Of a stretch of DNA of 64,000 nucleotides, positions 11,003-21,380 are shown piece after piece. The stretch spans positions 163,208 to 227,207 of the forward strand of contig CAJNDS010002336.1 in NCBI GenBank assembly GCA_905221605.1, in the 5' to 3' direction. Below the pieces are notes generated by a model. The model was not told the DNA's origin. It saw only the letters and a list, made by a program, of their open reading frames with translations, and did not search any database. Made by a program: the position numbers and the translations under genes. This stretch comes from Symbiodinium natans. Taxonomy: Eukaryota > Sar > Dinophyceae > Suessiales > Symbiodiniaceae. The number at the start of each line of letters is the position of its first letter. Within the stretch, counting starts at the first letter, position 1.

Positions 11003-14000
11003 TTAGCTGGGATTGGTCATCAGCCAAACTGGCCGTGTCAGTTCCACGACAACGGTTGTGACAATGAACACAAAATACAAGACAGCCATGCACAAACCCA
11101 AAGCTTTTTGCAGCTTCCAGCCGCAAATCTTGATGCTCATGACCGTGCCAAAAACCATCCCAAGAAGCAGGCAGGTGTAGAACATCAAATAGGGCGATTT
11201 GATTGGGACACCCCGGAAGTCTGGATTGCCAGATTCGATGCCGCACTTCACCAGCCAGGGGATTGGGAGCCCAACCTGTGCCAAGGAGCGACTCTCGATC
11301 AGATTATTGTGTCATTCTGATCATATGGCATGTCTTCACACGGTATGTTATGGCAATGTTATCCTTCTGGTACTAGATGTTACAAGTACATTGTTTTGTT
11401 ATTGCGCGAGTTTTCACACATGTTCGGATCAACGCAACATTCAGTCTCAGCGGCGAGAATGTCGAAAATGTTGGAGCCAACAGAGGAGCTGACCGCCATG
11501 TCTGCCTGACCTGGCCGGCGCAATGATATGAAAACATAACACTACAATGATATTGTATCATAGAAGTGCATCAGTATTGCGATTATGTATTTTGTTAACA
11601 TTTAGACATACCAGTACATGAATATATTGACACACTAGCTTCTGCTAAACATTAGACATACCAGTACATGAATATATTGACACACTAGCTTTTGCTAAAC
11701 ATTAGACATACCAATACATGAATATATTGATACACTAGCTTAATCATGTAATATAATCACAATAATAGTAATAGTACTAATATGTGTTAATAATAGCTAA
11801 CTTATAATACGCGCGCATGCTACGCCAAACGCTCAGGTTTGATGTGCACGCTTGGTGTAAACAAAGACAGCTTGCGGCCTTTACGGGCAACGGCCATAGA
11901 GCTCACAGCATCCGGTATGGAGGTTGCTGCGGCCAAGAAAGTGACGCTCGAGACGATGGTGGGAATCTGCAGCACGGCAAAGGCTTTTGTCGAAGCTGCA
12001 GCAGTCATGCGCAGTGCTTTCTAGCGGAGTTACAGAAGTCTTGTTCGCCACTTTTGCCCTAAGCTTTTGAGTCTTGCAATGGAGGCTGAGGCTGCGGCTG
12101 TCAACACCTCCGCAACCTCAGTCGGACACTGTGAATCTGCAGCATGGGATTCCCCAGCAGTTGCGAGCTTACCGCACATCCCTCAGCTGTGCAGCTTCCC
12201 GAATGAGAAAGAAAAAGTCCCCCCCAAAACCGGGGGTCCCTCTTGCTTCCAGTGTGCGGTGTCAGTCCACCAGACCAGCAGGAAGGAGAAGCCGCCAATC
12301 CAAAGCAAGGAGAGGCCGAAGGTCGCCAGAAACCACTTGGAGTCTTTGGAGGGCCAAGGCCTTGGGCCAAGAGGGTTTAAGCTTTAGGGTTGGGATGTTC
12401 CCCCTTATGTTAACAGTCCTTAAGAGGGATTGGAGTACCCCCTTTGGGAATCCCTATTGAGGACTGTTAGTAGGAGGGGGAACATCCCAAGTTTGGGGTT
12501 TACTCGCTCACAGTCGGACAAGCCAGGCGAGGCACACACTGTCTGGTTGTTTTGCCACCCGTCTAGCCATGCTCCACGGGGCAACTGCAACTGCACTGTC
12601 TCGTTTAGGGTGTGGTCGCTCACTCTCGCACAAGGCCTGGAGGGTTTAGGGTTTAGGGTTCTCTGTCTGCCGTTGCATGCAAACGGTCTAGCAGTGCCAG
12701 GCCATTGCTTGGCCCTTCAAGCCCCTCAAAAAAACAGTGAGCCGACCCTCAAGCAGCTGTCCGCACCTGCCAGGCACAAACCCCTGCCTCCACTATCGTG
12801 CCCCACTCACTTGGTTTAGGGTTCCTATTTACAAGGAAGAGCCGACTCAAAATGGTGGTTACCACATTGCTGGAGATATGGTCACTTCTCTACTAAATTG
12901 TCCCTTGTGGGGTCTTCATTATCAAGCGGGCCCCATTATGTAGGGTACCCAAAAAGGGGCCATACTCGAGAGAGCTGTGCTTGCCCGAGGCCAAAGGTTT
13001 AGGATAGCGGGCTGGGTCAAATTCCCTTGTGCGCCTCTGGCTTGGGAACCGAGACCATAGGCCATAGGCAAAAGGATGAATGGAGTGGCTAGAGACGTGT
13101 TTTTGGGGTGCTTTTTGTGCTGAAGTCGCCTTTGTGGCTGAGGCCTTGGCAGAGTGATCCACAGAGGGAAGTAGACAGGCAAGCACAGGACCCACAGAAC
13201 GCGCTCGAGGATGCCTGCGAGTGGGTACTGAGATACATAGGTGGCACAATATGGTGCCATGAGCTGTTGCACTGATCTCTGTGCCTTCAGGCATTATCAT
13301 GAAGTCCTCCGGTTCGTCGTCATCATCGTCGTCCTCACCATCCTCCTCCTCGACAGCGGAGGCATCAGGTGAAAATGCGTGGCTCCGGTTGTGGCTTTGA
13401 AAGGCTCAGCAGTGCCGACTTCGTGTCAGAAGCGGCCTTGTCACCTGATGATTTGGCTTGCTCGACGTCGGCTTTTCCGTTCTCCTTAGCAGTGGCATGG
13501 TGCCCGAAGGCCTCAATCCTCAAGCCCTAAATGGGCTTGCAAGGTAGCGCTGAGCATAAAGCATTTCATTCATTTTATCACAACACACTAATAACAGTAA
13601 TAATGGCAATAACAATAGTAATAGTTACAGCAATAACAATGATAATTCTTATAAGAATAAGAATACGCTCCGAGCAACTGTTCCCTTCTTCACGACCGTG
13701 TCCGACTGCATGTAGTTGTCTTTCGCCTCTGCGGCTGCGGACTCCTGCACCAGGACACGCCACGCTGGAGCTGGATTGCTGAGAACGTGAAGGGCCTTAT
13801 GTATATATATATATATATATATATGCGTGTGTATAAAATAATAAGAATCCGAAAATACTAGTAATACTAATAATCAGGATAATATGGCGCGAAGAAGGCA
13901 CTTCCACCCAGCCTGCGTCTCTGGAACATTCTCGCTGCTTCCAACCTTTTCTGGCTCCACCTTTCCTTTTGCCTTGTTCATCTCCTCCACGTACTCACGC

Positions 14001-15551
14001 AACTCCTTGTTGAGAGGCGTGCCAGTCTTTCGATACCTCAGCCGACTGTCAGCGGGATGGCGAGAGTGCTGGCAAAAATCATACTCGATATGTCGCACAC
14101 TGCGCACATGTGATGATGATTCGTACCAGTACTTTTCCCCATACCATGCAGAAAACTCTTTTCATAACCATACCTTCCAGCAGTAGCTGCCAGTTCTCGT
14201 ACGACTTCTCACCGTGGAGCTACCATTGTGATAGACTCCATGCTTTCAACCGGGTCTTCACTTAGCCATGTTGCGCCCACACATTCAGCGGCTTGTTGAA
14301 GAACATGAAGCACACGTAGCCTCTAGGCAGCGTCTTTCGGCAAAGGTTGAAACTCGACTGTTGCTACAGAAGCGGACACATGCTGCAGCGCAGGTGTCCT
14401 TCCACATGAAGCCTATAACAGGCATTTCACGGCCCAGCCTATGTACATGATGAAAAGGACGGCTGCCTGCACACATAGGCAATGGAAAACAAAAGTGGGA
14501 CATCCAAGCGCCGAAGTGCTGTCGTCATGAGAATGCCGTCCACGACGTGTTGGTCTCCAGCCTCCCATGCCTCTATGCTCTGGTTGTAGGTGAACGCGGC
14601 CAGCACTGCCAGAGAGCTTATGTAGTAGGAGCAATCCTTGGGAGACTTGAAGATGCGAATGCCTGCCCTCGCCACTGTCATCCACAAGTTCGAGACTCAA
14701 CTGCTTAGAATTTCAGATGCCAGGATGCCCTAAACAACGGCCACCAAGTGAGCTCAATGTTTCCTTTTGCCACATATCCGCACCTTGCACCGGCAGGCAC
14801 AACACACTAACAATGCCCACTAGATGCTTTCTTGTAGCAAGCTGTTTTTGCAAACGCACCAACTGTTTCTGTGTGATGGCCAGGGGCAGTCCAATCACGA
14901 ACAGCACGTTGAACACGGCAGAACCAACGATCGTACCATATCCGACGTCGTTCTGTGCCTGGAACCCATGCTGAGCTTCCCCGAAGCCATCTAAGGTCCA
15001 AATTCTCAGGCATACCCATGCGACGAAGATCTGAATGTGCAAAGCTGCTATTGTGGCCCCAATCATGGAAGTAAAGAATTCTGGAGCCGAACCCCCGGCA
15101 GCCATCCAGGTTGCCTGGGCAACTCATAACACTTCAGAAGACGATGCTGGGAGCGACCGTGTAAAACTAAGATGCCTGACACGAATTACGCACTCAATCG
15201 CATGCAAAGTTCCCGGCCTCTTGCTGTGTACGTGAGGATTTTCAACTATACGCAGCACAAGCATGCTGTCTGTCAAGGACGGTCGCCCAGTGGCAGTATC
15301 GTTATGCTGTCAGTTGTACAAAACCGTCTGCAGCCAAAGCCAAGGCACACCGGCGACATCGGGAGTCAAGCTCCAGGCTTCACAGAGGAGGTCAATGGAC
15401 CCCGCAAAGTACACGTCGCAAACTGTATTCAAACCAAGCACCATGTATGCCTCAGCGTGGCTTTGTCGTGGCGAAATGACTGCGCATACTTGCAGGCTTA
15501 CTGAGGTAGGAGCAATGCCAAGACAGTGCAGAAGTGCGAAGAACTTCTTCC
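11003..15551 (-). CDS. Potassium-dependent sodium/calcium exchanger, tandem copy B
   Basis: This is a second NCKX-type exchanger, same strand, upstream of copy A. Exons: 15551-15502, 15450-15349, 15114-15049, 14958-14888, 14783-14729, 14636-14562, 14466-14439, 14320-14275, 14036-~13913, ~13775-13680, ~13520-13390, ~13375-13285, 13214-13112, 12360-12258, 11966-11879, 11510-11455, 11275-11003 (TAA stop). It has the same order as copy [41 protein letters not shown], an acidic loop with a run of six aspartates near 13340, [35 protein letters not shown] and VGLPIPWL. Family Glu and Asp residues in both alpha repeats are intact. Compared with A it has two extra introns (14438-14321 and a 70-nt one at 13284-13215) and lacks the last intron of A. 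Twelve of 14 donors read are GC. The N-terminus and signal peptide probably lie at 15.6-17 kb but I could not fix them. Confidence 0.87.
11597..11740. repeat. Three tandem copies of a 50-bp unit in an NCKX B intron
   Basis: The word TTAGACATACCAGTACATGA recurs with 50-bp spacing (starting near 11602, 11652 and 11702; third copy has one change in it). The AT-rich unit ends CACACTAGCTT. It lies in the intron 11878-11511. Confidence 0.88.
12390..12490. mobile_element. Introner-like element, family I
   Basis: 101 bp with near-perfect terminal inverted repeats TTGGGATGTTCCCCCTTAT / AGGGGGAACATCCCAA and the internal family words AACAGTCCTTAAGAGGGATT and GAGGACTGTTAGTA. It lies 30 bp from the acceptor of the NCKX copy B exon 12360-12258, the same intron position that carries a family I copy in NCKX A. 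Confidence 0.82.
12877..12976. mobile_element. Family VI-like element in an NCKX copy B intron
   Basis: Contains AGATATGGTCACTTC, GGGTACCCAAAAAGGGGCCAT and TACTCGAG, matching the 61.8-kb copy in order. It lies with a family I copy in the 751-nt intron 13111-12361. Confidence 0.6.
13799..13875. repeat. TA microsatellite in an NCKX B intron
   Basis: (AT)n run at 13802-13824 followed by GTGTGTATAAAATAATAAGAA-like sequence. Confidence 0.8.
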
Positions 15552-16869
15552 CTGCCAGGTTGAGGAATTAAACTCACGTCGCGACTGCCCTGCCGTGCTC
15601 ATCCGGAGCCTATGGGCTCATCTCCATAAGGTTGATTGAGGAGCAAGTCATTCGGGTATAGCTTTGGAGGGTCCTCGGTCCAACCGTGGGACGCTGTGTC
15701 TTGAGACCTGCACAGCCTATGAGATCCGCAGCCACATTCTCAATGCAGATGTGTTGCCGCATCCGTCTCGTTACCCGCTAGCCTTCGATTGATGCCTGAA
15801 ATCAAGGTAGCAGCGGGCGAACTGAGGCGAACCGACCGCTCGACATGGTGGAGCATGGTCCGGCACCCCGCCAGGATCAGACGAACTGATGGCTTAGGCT
15901 TGAAAAGGCGACTGTGTCGATAGAGGCAGGTTAGACGAGGGCAAGAAGAACAGAATAAAACCAAGATGCTGGAGGTGTCATGTCTGAATTCCTGCAAGTC
16001 GCTGCAAAGGCCATGCTCTATTCCGGGCAGCAAGCAACACGTGGCACGGCTCCGATTTCATGCTACTTCGATCAGAGGCCACCAGGTCTCCTGTGCCACA
16101 CCTAGGAGTACAAGAACTGCCGCAATGCCTCCACGCACGTGAGTTTGATTTATGAGGCTCGCTGCTTGCAAACTGCAGCCGCAGGAAGCTGCACTGAAAG
16201 GCCTAGTGAGCAAATAGCATTGATCCTCCTTCGCTCGGAGGGCTTCAATCCCCGCAACAAGGCCTGCCAAGACCGGCATGGCAGGTGAATGGCAGTATGC
16301 CAGCTTGCAGAAACGCGCAGCAGGCCTGCCGCCTGAATCCGATCAGGCCCATGGTGACGGGCCGCTTGGTCTAACTCCTGCATGAAAACCTTACCTTGAC
16401 AATTGGTTCCATGGTCCCGGTTGTGTGTGCCTAGATCAGCAATCGGTCCTGGCGCGAAAGCGTTGGGTCTGTCTCAACCCAATCGCTTCCCCAGCACGTT
16501 GGGCAGGCTTCTTTCTCCTTGCGGAGACGATCACACGAATTGTCGTCATGCTAATAGTAAACACGGCATTGATACCAGTATGACCATTCATAATACTCAG
16601 CCAAAAAGACTTTAATACTACTAACTACGAGTACTAACAGTATGAATACTGCAAACTCAGCATGTGCCTGACGTTTGCAAACATGAATCTCTGAGCGGCC
16701 TGATGCAGCAATCTCGCGGTGCAAGGCCACGACTTTAAGCCGTGTGCTGCTACCTGCCCCTTGAGATCTGAGCCGGTGAACGGCTACGTGAGAAACAGAA
16801 GTCATGCACAGCAAAGACATGTGGCTTACAGCTGCAGCTAAGTCTGCATGACTGTTCCATGAAAACATT

Positions 16870-16925
16870 GAACTCACTGGCAACGGCCTCCAACTCCTGG
16901 CGCGTCGCCCATCAGCATTTGCCCA
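16870..16925 (-). CDS. Small exon, paralogous to one at 19.27 kb
   Basis: The minus strand reads TRQELEAVASEFNVFMEQ beginning at the word CGCGCCAGGAG. The segment at 19.27 kb reads TRQELEAFVKSNDRWLVG from an almost identical start (both contain ACGCGCCAGGAG followed by TGGAGGCC). This looks like two copies of the same exon in tandem genes. The product is not recognised. Confidence 0.35.
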
Positions 16926-17933
16926 GTTCGACCTGCTTGGTCAGCCTGGGCGAAGTTAAACTGATCCGTCTGCCTGGCCCGAATCTGCCCATCGAAGGAA
17001 CTGACGCCGCTCTGGTGCACTTGTGGGGCGTGCTGTCCCGCGACTTGTTTATATAGCGGATGCAGAATTAGAAGCTCAGATGTGCTTCGAGTTTCGGGTT
17101 CTCTTGTTTTTGCGCTACGAACTACAGTTGCAGCACTCGGAGCGGCTGGGAGGCAGGTTGTTTGAAATTGCAACATTTGCAGTTGCACCTCTGTTCAAAG
17201 GCTCAACATACTGCACAATGAATCGGAGCAGCTGCTGGTGAGTTACAGCATTCTGCCGCCTGGGGCTGGTCTACTTGAGCCACTCCGCTTGGGTGCAAAT
17301 CAAAGCTACGTGACCTTGCACTACCCTTTTTTACCCTTCGAAACGATTTGTTTTTCCTGGCCGCTCCTTACTTATCGTTTCGTCACTAGGAAGCCCCTGT
17401 TTTCTTGCCTGCATAAACGGAACTTACCAAAGTCAAGCTTCATGTTGTTTCCAGTCGGTTGTGAAACTGCAAATGTCTACAGATGCTGATCTTCAAATGC
17501 TCATGGTTTCGCCCTTTCACTCTCAACAACCACCCACCAAGTGTCATGTAGAAGGTGACACTGCTTAGCATTGGAAAAGTGTTCCCACATCTGAGTTTTG
17601 AGCTTTGTGTTGGTTGTTGCGAGATCCCGGGAGTCTTGGTCGGGTTGCTCTGTTGCTGCTGTGGCTCCTGAGGGCAGTTCACCGACAGGAAATCGCAACT
17701 TACAAATCAGGGGCGATGCGCCACATGGATCACCATGGCTGTTTCCTAGGATGAGAAGTAACTGAGTAGTAAATCGCAGCTGATCATAACCCTTTTGCCT
17801 AAACCCTAAACTCTGTTTTTGAGGAGGGACTGCAGTGCGATTTGCGCTCTCTTCTTAGGGCCACGGCAGAATCCACGGCTGATGCAAACCTTGACTCCAT
17901 GGCCGAGACCTCCTGAAGGGGGGTTTTAAAGGG

Positions 17934-17954
17934 TTTAGGGTTTAGGGTTTAGGC
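17934..17954. repeat. Short telomere-like TTTAGGG array
   Basis: About three units; flanking sequence 17560-18080 shows no gene. Confidence 0.85.
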
Positions 17955-18185
17955 CCCGAATGCGCACAATGTGGCATTGAGTTCTCGCAAGGCCTCCGGT
18001 GGGGCGTAGAGGTGTGCGGCTGCAGCCTCCTACAGCTGGCCCCGATCACAACACTGACATCACTGACATCATCATGGCAGATGCTGCTATGCTGAACTTG
18101 GAACCCTTAGCAAAAACACTAATTTTAGCTGTTTCTGAGGAATTACAGTACCCAATTTTTTGATATACACATACATATGTATATG

Positions 18186-18216
<31 letters not shown>

Positions 18217-18439
18217 AATATATTCCCAAGAATACCTAAGCCTGCGGGTCCAGAGCCGGCCTCTCCGAAGCTTGGCGTCGCAGGGCCAGGCTTCTCATCA
18301 TGCAGGAGCGGCTTTTTGCCGGCGGCCAGGTTCTGCAAGTGCTTCGGAGCTTTCGGAGCAGTTTGTACAAAAAGTAAGACATGCTAAAGAACTTTTCGGG
18401 TCCAGCACGGGCAGGGTCGAAACGAGGATTCTGACCGGT

Positions 18440-18760
18440 CCACTCTCAAGCGTTGCCAGATGCCCCCCTTGCCATGGATGCTCGAATGCTTCAGCATGTC
18501 CCACCTCCAGCTCCATTTCCATCTCCCGCGCCTCTCACGAGCATCCCTTGGGCCCTCGCGGTTGCCAAAACGCCACACCTTCTTGACCCGGGTCTGGATG
18601 ACAGCCACAGGATCCCGGCACCCTGTCCGAACAGACAACCACAAGGGCACTTCTCCTATCTGAGCAGCAACACACACCACTCCGCCTGACATGGTCCCAG
18701 CTGTGATGACCCTTCGTTGGTCGACCTGCGACACTTCCCACTTCCCAGTGCTCTGACACC
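18440..18760 (-). CDS. Exons of an unidentified protein, copy 1
   Basis: Two minus-strand open segments can be read. Near 18740-18690 there is RVITAGTMSGGVV, and near 18620-18540 DPVAVIQTRVKKVWRFGN. A related pair in a single segment at 21.0-20.93 kb reads VEVISAGTMSSVQNPLAVIQ. The shared pattern AGTMS...PxAVIQ suggests two paralogous genes, as for the exchangers. The PxAVIQTR stretch superficially recalls the mitochondrial carrier signature, but its acidic residue is missing and no second repeat was found, so I do not assign that family. Confidence 0.35.
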
Positions 18761-18872
18761 TTTGATTCATTTGTGGGCTCATACCAAAAGTGTCTCAGGC
18801 AGGAACCGGACTCATGGCCCGCAGGATGTCCACCGCCTAGCGCCGAAACTTGATCCTACAATAGATTCAGTG

Positions 18873-18907
18873 GACGGGGTCGTAAGTTGTATACGACCCC
18901 GCGCCGA
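18873..18907. repeat. Short perfect hairpin
   Basis: GGGGTCGTA and TACGACCCC form a 9-bp stem around AGTTGTA. Possibly the remnant of another palindromic element; no coding role seen. Confidence 0.5.
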
Positions 18908-19214
18908 CACTTCTCAGGGCCTCTTGGAGGCACAGCTGTTCTCTGAAACTAGGCTTCTTGTCCTCTTGCTAACTCATCGACTTGCTTCCTACATGGCGGC
19001 TGATCGACATCACTCCAGACTTCGAACGTCCACGAAGCAGAATAGAAGATTACGCGAAAGTACTATGCTTATGTGACCTGATGGGCTCATCCGCGAGACG
19101 ATGCTACAGCGCCTCCTCCAAATTGACCGACCATCTGTTCAGTCGCGGACAGCTCGTTTCGCTTCGTACTCACGACTTTACACAAACATCGCTACGGCCA
19201 TTCTCGCTGAGGGG

Positions 19215-19292
19215 TGCTGGTGGCAAGCTCGGCATGAAGCCTCCCCGACAAGCCACCGATCGTTGGACTTCACAAAGGCCTCCAGCTCCTGG
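19215..19292 (-). CDS. Small exon, paralogous to one at 16.87 kb
   Basis: Minus-strand segment TRQELEAFVKSNDRWLVG preceded by a possible 3' splice site. It is immediately followed on the plus-right side by a TTTAGGG-bearing intron (19316-19336). See the 16.87-kb exon for the match. Function unknown. Confidence 0.35.
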
Positions 19293-20052
19293 CGCGTCTA
19301 GGGTTGAGGGTGTGAGGTTTAGGGTTTAGGGTGTAGTCGCTCACTCTCGCACAAGGCCGTCAAGGTTCGTTTAGGGTTTAGTGTTTATATAATTATATAG
19401 GGTTAGGGTAGGGGCGCCATAGGCTTAGGGTTCATAAGATCTCGCAGTCTGGGCAAACAGGCCATCTGCACGCTTTCAACATAAGCGGCTTGCAGCCATT
19501 CTTGCAAGGTGTAGGACTTGATTGCTCACAACTCGGGTTTGGGGTTTAGGGGGTTTATGATTACTACCATTACTATTATTACTATTATTAGTATTAGTAC
19601 TATCATTATTATTCTTACGTAGGGGTGCATGTGTGCTCACAGCCCCCGGGCCCACCTCGGAAGTCGCAGGCCTTGGAGAGCCCGTGGGGTTAGGGTTTAG
19701 GGTTTAGTTGGGTTTGTGGATTTCCAAAAGAAGTTGCCGTTCTCGGCCCTATTTCGACTGTTTTAGAGTTCATGCTGCGGCTGTTGCAAATAGCCTGTAG
19801 ATGTGTTTTTGCCAATGACACTACAATGTTGCATATGGACAGCGCAAGCTTTTCATTCGACCACACAAAACCGCCTACGAAACAATCTAGGCGCCATAGG
19901 CACCTATGGGCCAAGCCCAATCACTTCAACTGTAGATCTCAATTGGTCCACGCTTCTCACCTGTTGACTTCTGCAGCCTTGTACAGGCAGACGCAGTTCT
20001 ATATAGTGCATATATAGATATCCGCCGAGAGGTGTGTAGGTTGTGAGAACAG

Positions 20053-20141
20053 GCACCCCCCCCCCCCCTCCTCCCCCCCTCCTCCCCCCCTCCCCCCCCT
20101 TCCCCCCCCCCCTTCCCCCCCCCCCCCCCACCCCCCCCCCA
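20053..20141. repeat. Poly-C tract with TCC interruptions
   Basis: About 85 bp almost entirely C with regularly spaced TT or TCC. The opposite strand could form G-quadruplexes. Confidence 0.9.
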
Positions 20142-20149
20142 CCAAGCCG

Positions 20150-20310
20150 AACCGTCTCAACCCTCAATGAACCTTGAACCCTAAACCCAAAAAAAACCCT
20201 AAACCCCAAACCGTGAACCTTGAGCCCTAAGCCCTCAACCCTAAACTAACCCTCAACCCTAAACCCCAAACCAACCCAGAACCCTAAACCCTAAACCCAA
20301 CCCTTATTGC
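20150..20310. repeat. Degenerate telomere-like array
   Basis: CCCTAAACCC, CCTCAACCCT, CCCCAAACC and CCCTAAGCCC variants, i.e. a decayed CCCTAAA array of about 160 bp directly next to the poly-C tract. Confidence 0.8.
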
Positions 20311-20581
20311 TTGGGGTCCAGCGACTTGGGCGCTGCGGAATCACCATGCTCACGCGGATGCGCTGGGCCGGGCCGAGGCGGGTCGCGTAGCGTTAAAATT
20401 ACAATTACGGTATATACATATATACTTACGATTACTTACGTATATTCGTATAGAATGCAAAAAAAGACTTGCATCTACATTTATGTTCCATCCGAGGTGT
20501 GAGCTTTACCAGCTTGCTCTCGAGTCCCAGCAGAACTGCCTCAGACACAGCGGGGGTCCGAACAAGGCTCTTTCTCCAAGT

Positions 20582-20685
20582 GGGGGTTTACGATAAAGGG
20601 GGGTGCCTTCTTGGGGTCCCTATTATAAGGGATCCTATGATTTGCGGGTCTACTTTAGGGGTCCCCCCCATTTTCGTAAACCCCC
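20582..20685. mobile_element. Introner-like element, family II
   Basis: About 104 bp with ends GGGGGTTTACGATAAA and ATTTTCGTAAACCCCC, and internal GGGGTCCCTATTATAAGGGATCCTAT. It shares ends with 59188-59282. Confidence 0.78.
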
Positions 20686-20829
20686 AAGCGCTTGCAACGT
20701 GCGCAAAAGCTGTGCGTGCTCACCGGGATGGCACCACCACTGCGAGCTGCTGCTTCCTCGATTTGCGGCACGCATGATCACATGACGCAAAGCCGGCTGC
20801 TTGCGCCCCCGATTTTTCGACCTGCAGTA

Positions 20830-21005
20830 TGCCGCGGCCTCCAGATCTTTCGCCTTCCGCACGCGTGCCTTTCGCAGCGCACAGATTGCGGGAGATTGTC
20901 ACCACACAGAAGCTGCCGAAGCATTTGTTCCTGGATAACGGCAAGCGGGTTCTGCACGCTCGACATGGTTCCAGCGCTGATGACCTCGACAGCTGCAGCA
21001 AGGCA
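20830..21005 (-). CDS. Exons of an unidentified protein, copy 2
   Basis: Minus-strand segments VEVISAGTMSSVQNPLAVIQ (about 21000-20930) and RVRKAKDLEAAAYCR (about 20870-20825). The first matches the 18.7-18.6 kb segments in register. Between them a GTGTGGTG donor and an AAAG|G acceptor would form a short intron. The exon lies close to the 21.2-21.4 kb exon on the same strand and they may belong to one gene. Confidence 0.35.
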
Positions 21006-21214
21006 ACGGCAAAATACATTTGTCTCAAGACTACATAAGATTTATATATATATATATATATGTATAATTATGTGTCGTGGGATGCCCAGCAGGGTCCTGG
21101 CTCTCCTCTGATCCGCTGCGTTCATGCCTCGGAACACCTTGCCGCAGAGAGTAAGAGCGCGGAGCACCGGCTCTGCCATGCACGGCTTCACGCAGTGGAC
21201 CAAAGCAAGGTCAT

Positions 21215-21380
21215 CTCACCTTCTCTGCGTCATCAGGCAGCCAGCGCTTGTTCTGGAACACAAAGGCCTGCAGTGTGATTCTGGAGAAACGCAGTAGGAA
21301 GAAGAGGAACCTTGTCCAAAGCAATGCCTCGACTTCTTCGGCAGATGCGGGCTTCACCACCTGTACCTTCCACGGGGCAT
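21215..21380 (-). CDS. Exon of an unidentified membrane-associated protein
   Basis: The minus strand is open from about 21378 and ends in WLPDDAEK at a strong GTGAGA donor near 21219. It contains KPASAEEVEALLWTRF followed by a hydrophobic, aromatic stretch FLFFLLRFSRITLQAFVFQ that could be a membrane segment. Reading frame, composition and donor make this a convincing exon. I do not recognise the family. Confidence 0.5.

Noticed and set aside
11597-11740. CRISPR-like array
   Set aside because: The 50-bp units are contiguous tandem copies without spacers, in a eukaryotic intron.
16859-17056. Plus-strand gene with a plausible peptide (GEVKLIRLPGPNLPIEG)
   Set aside because: The opposite strand is equally open and matches the direction of all supported genes; no motif or splice support on the plus strand.
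18540-18620. Mitochondrial carrier family gene
   Set aside because: The PxAVIQTR word lacks the signature's acidic residue and no second repeat or six-helix layout was found.
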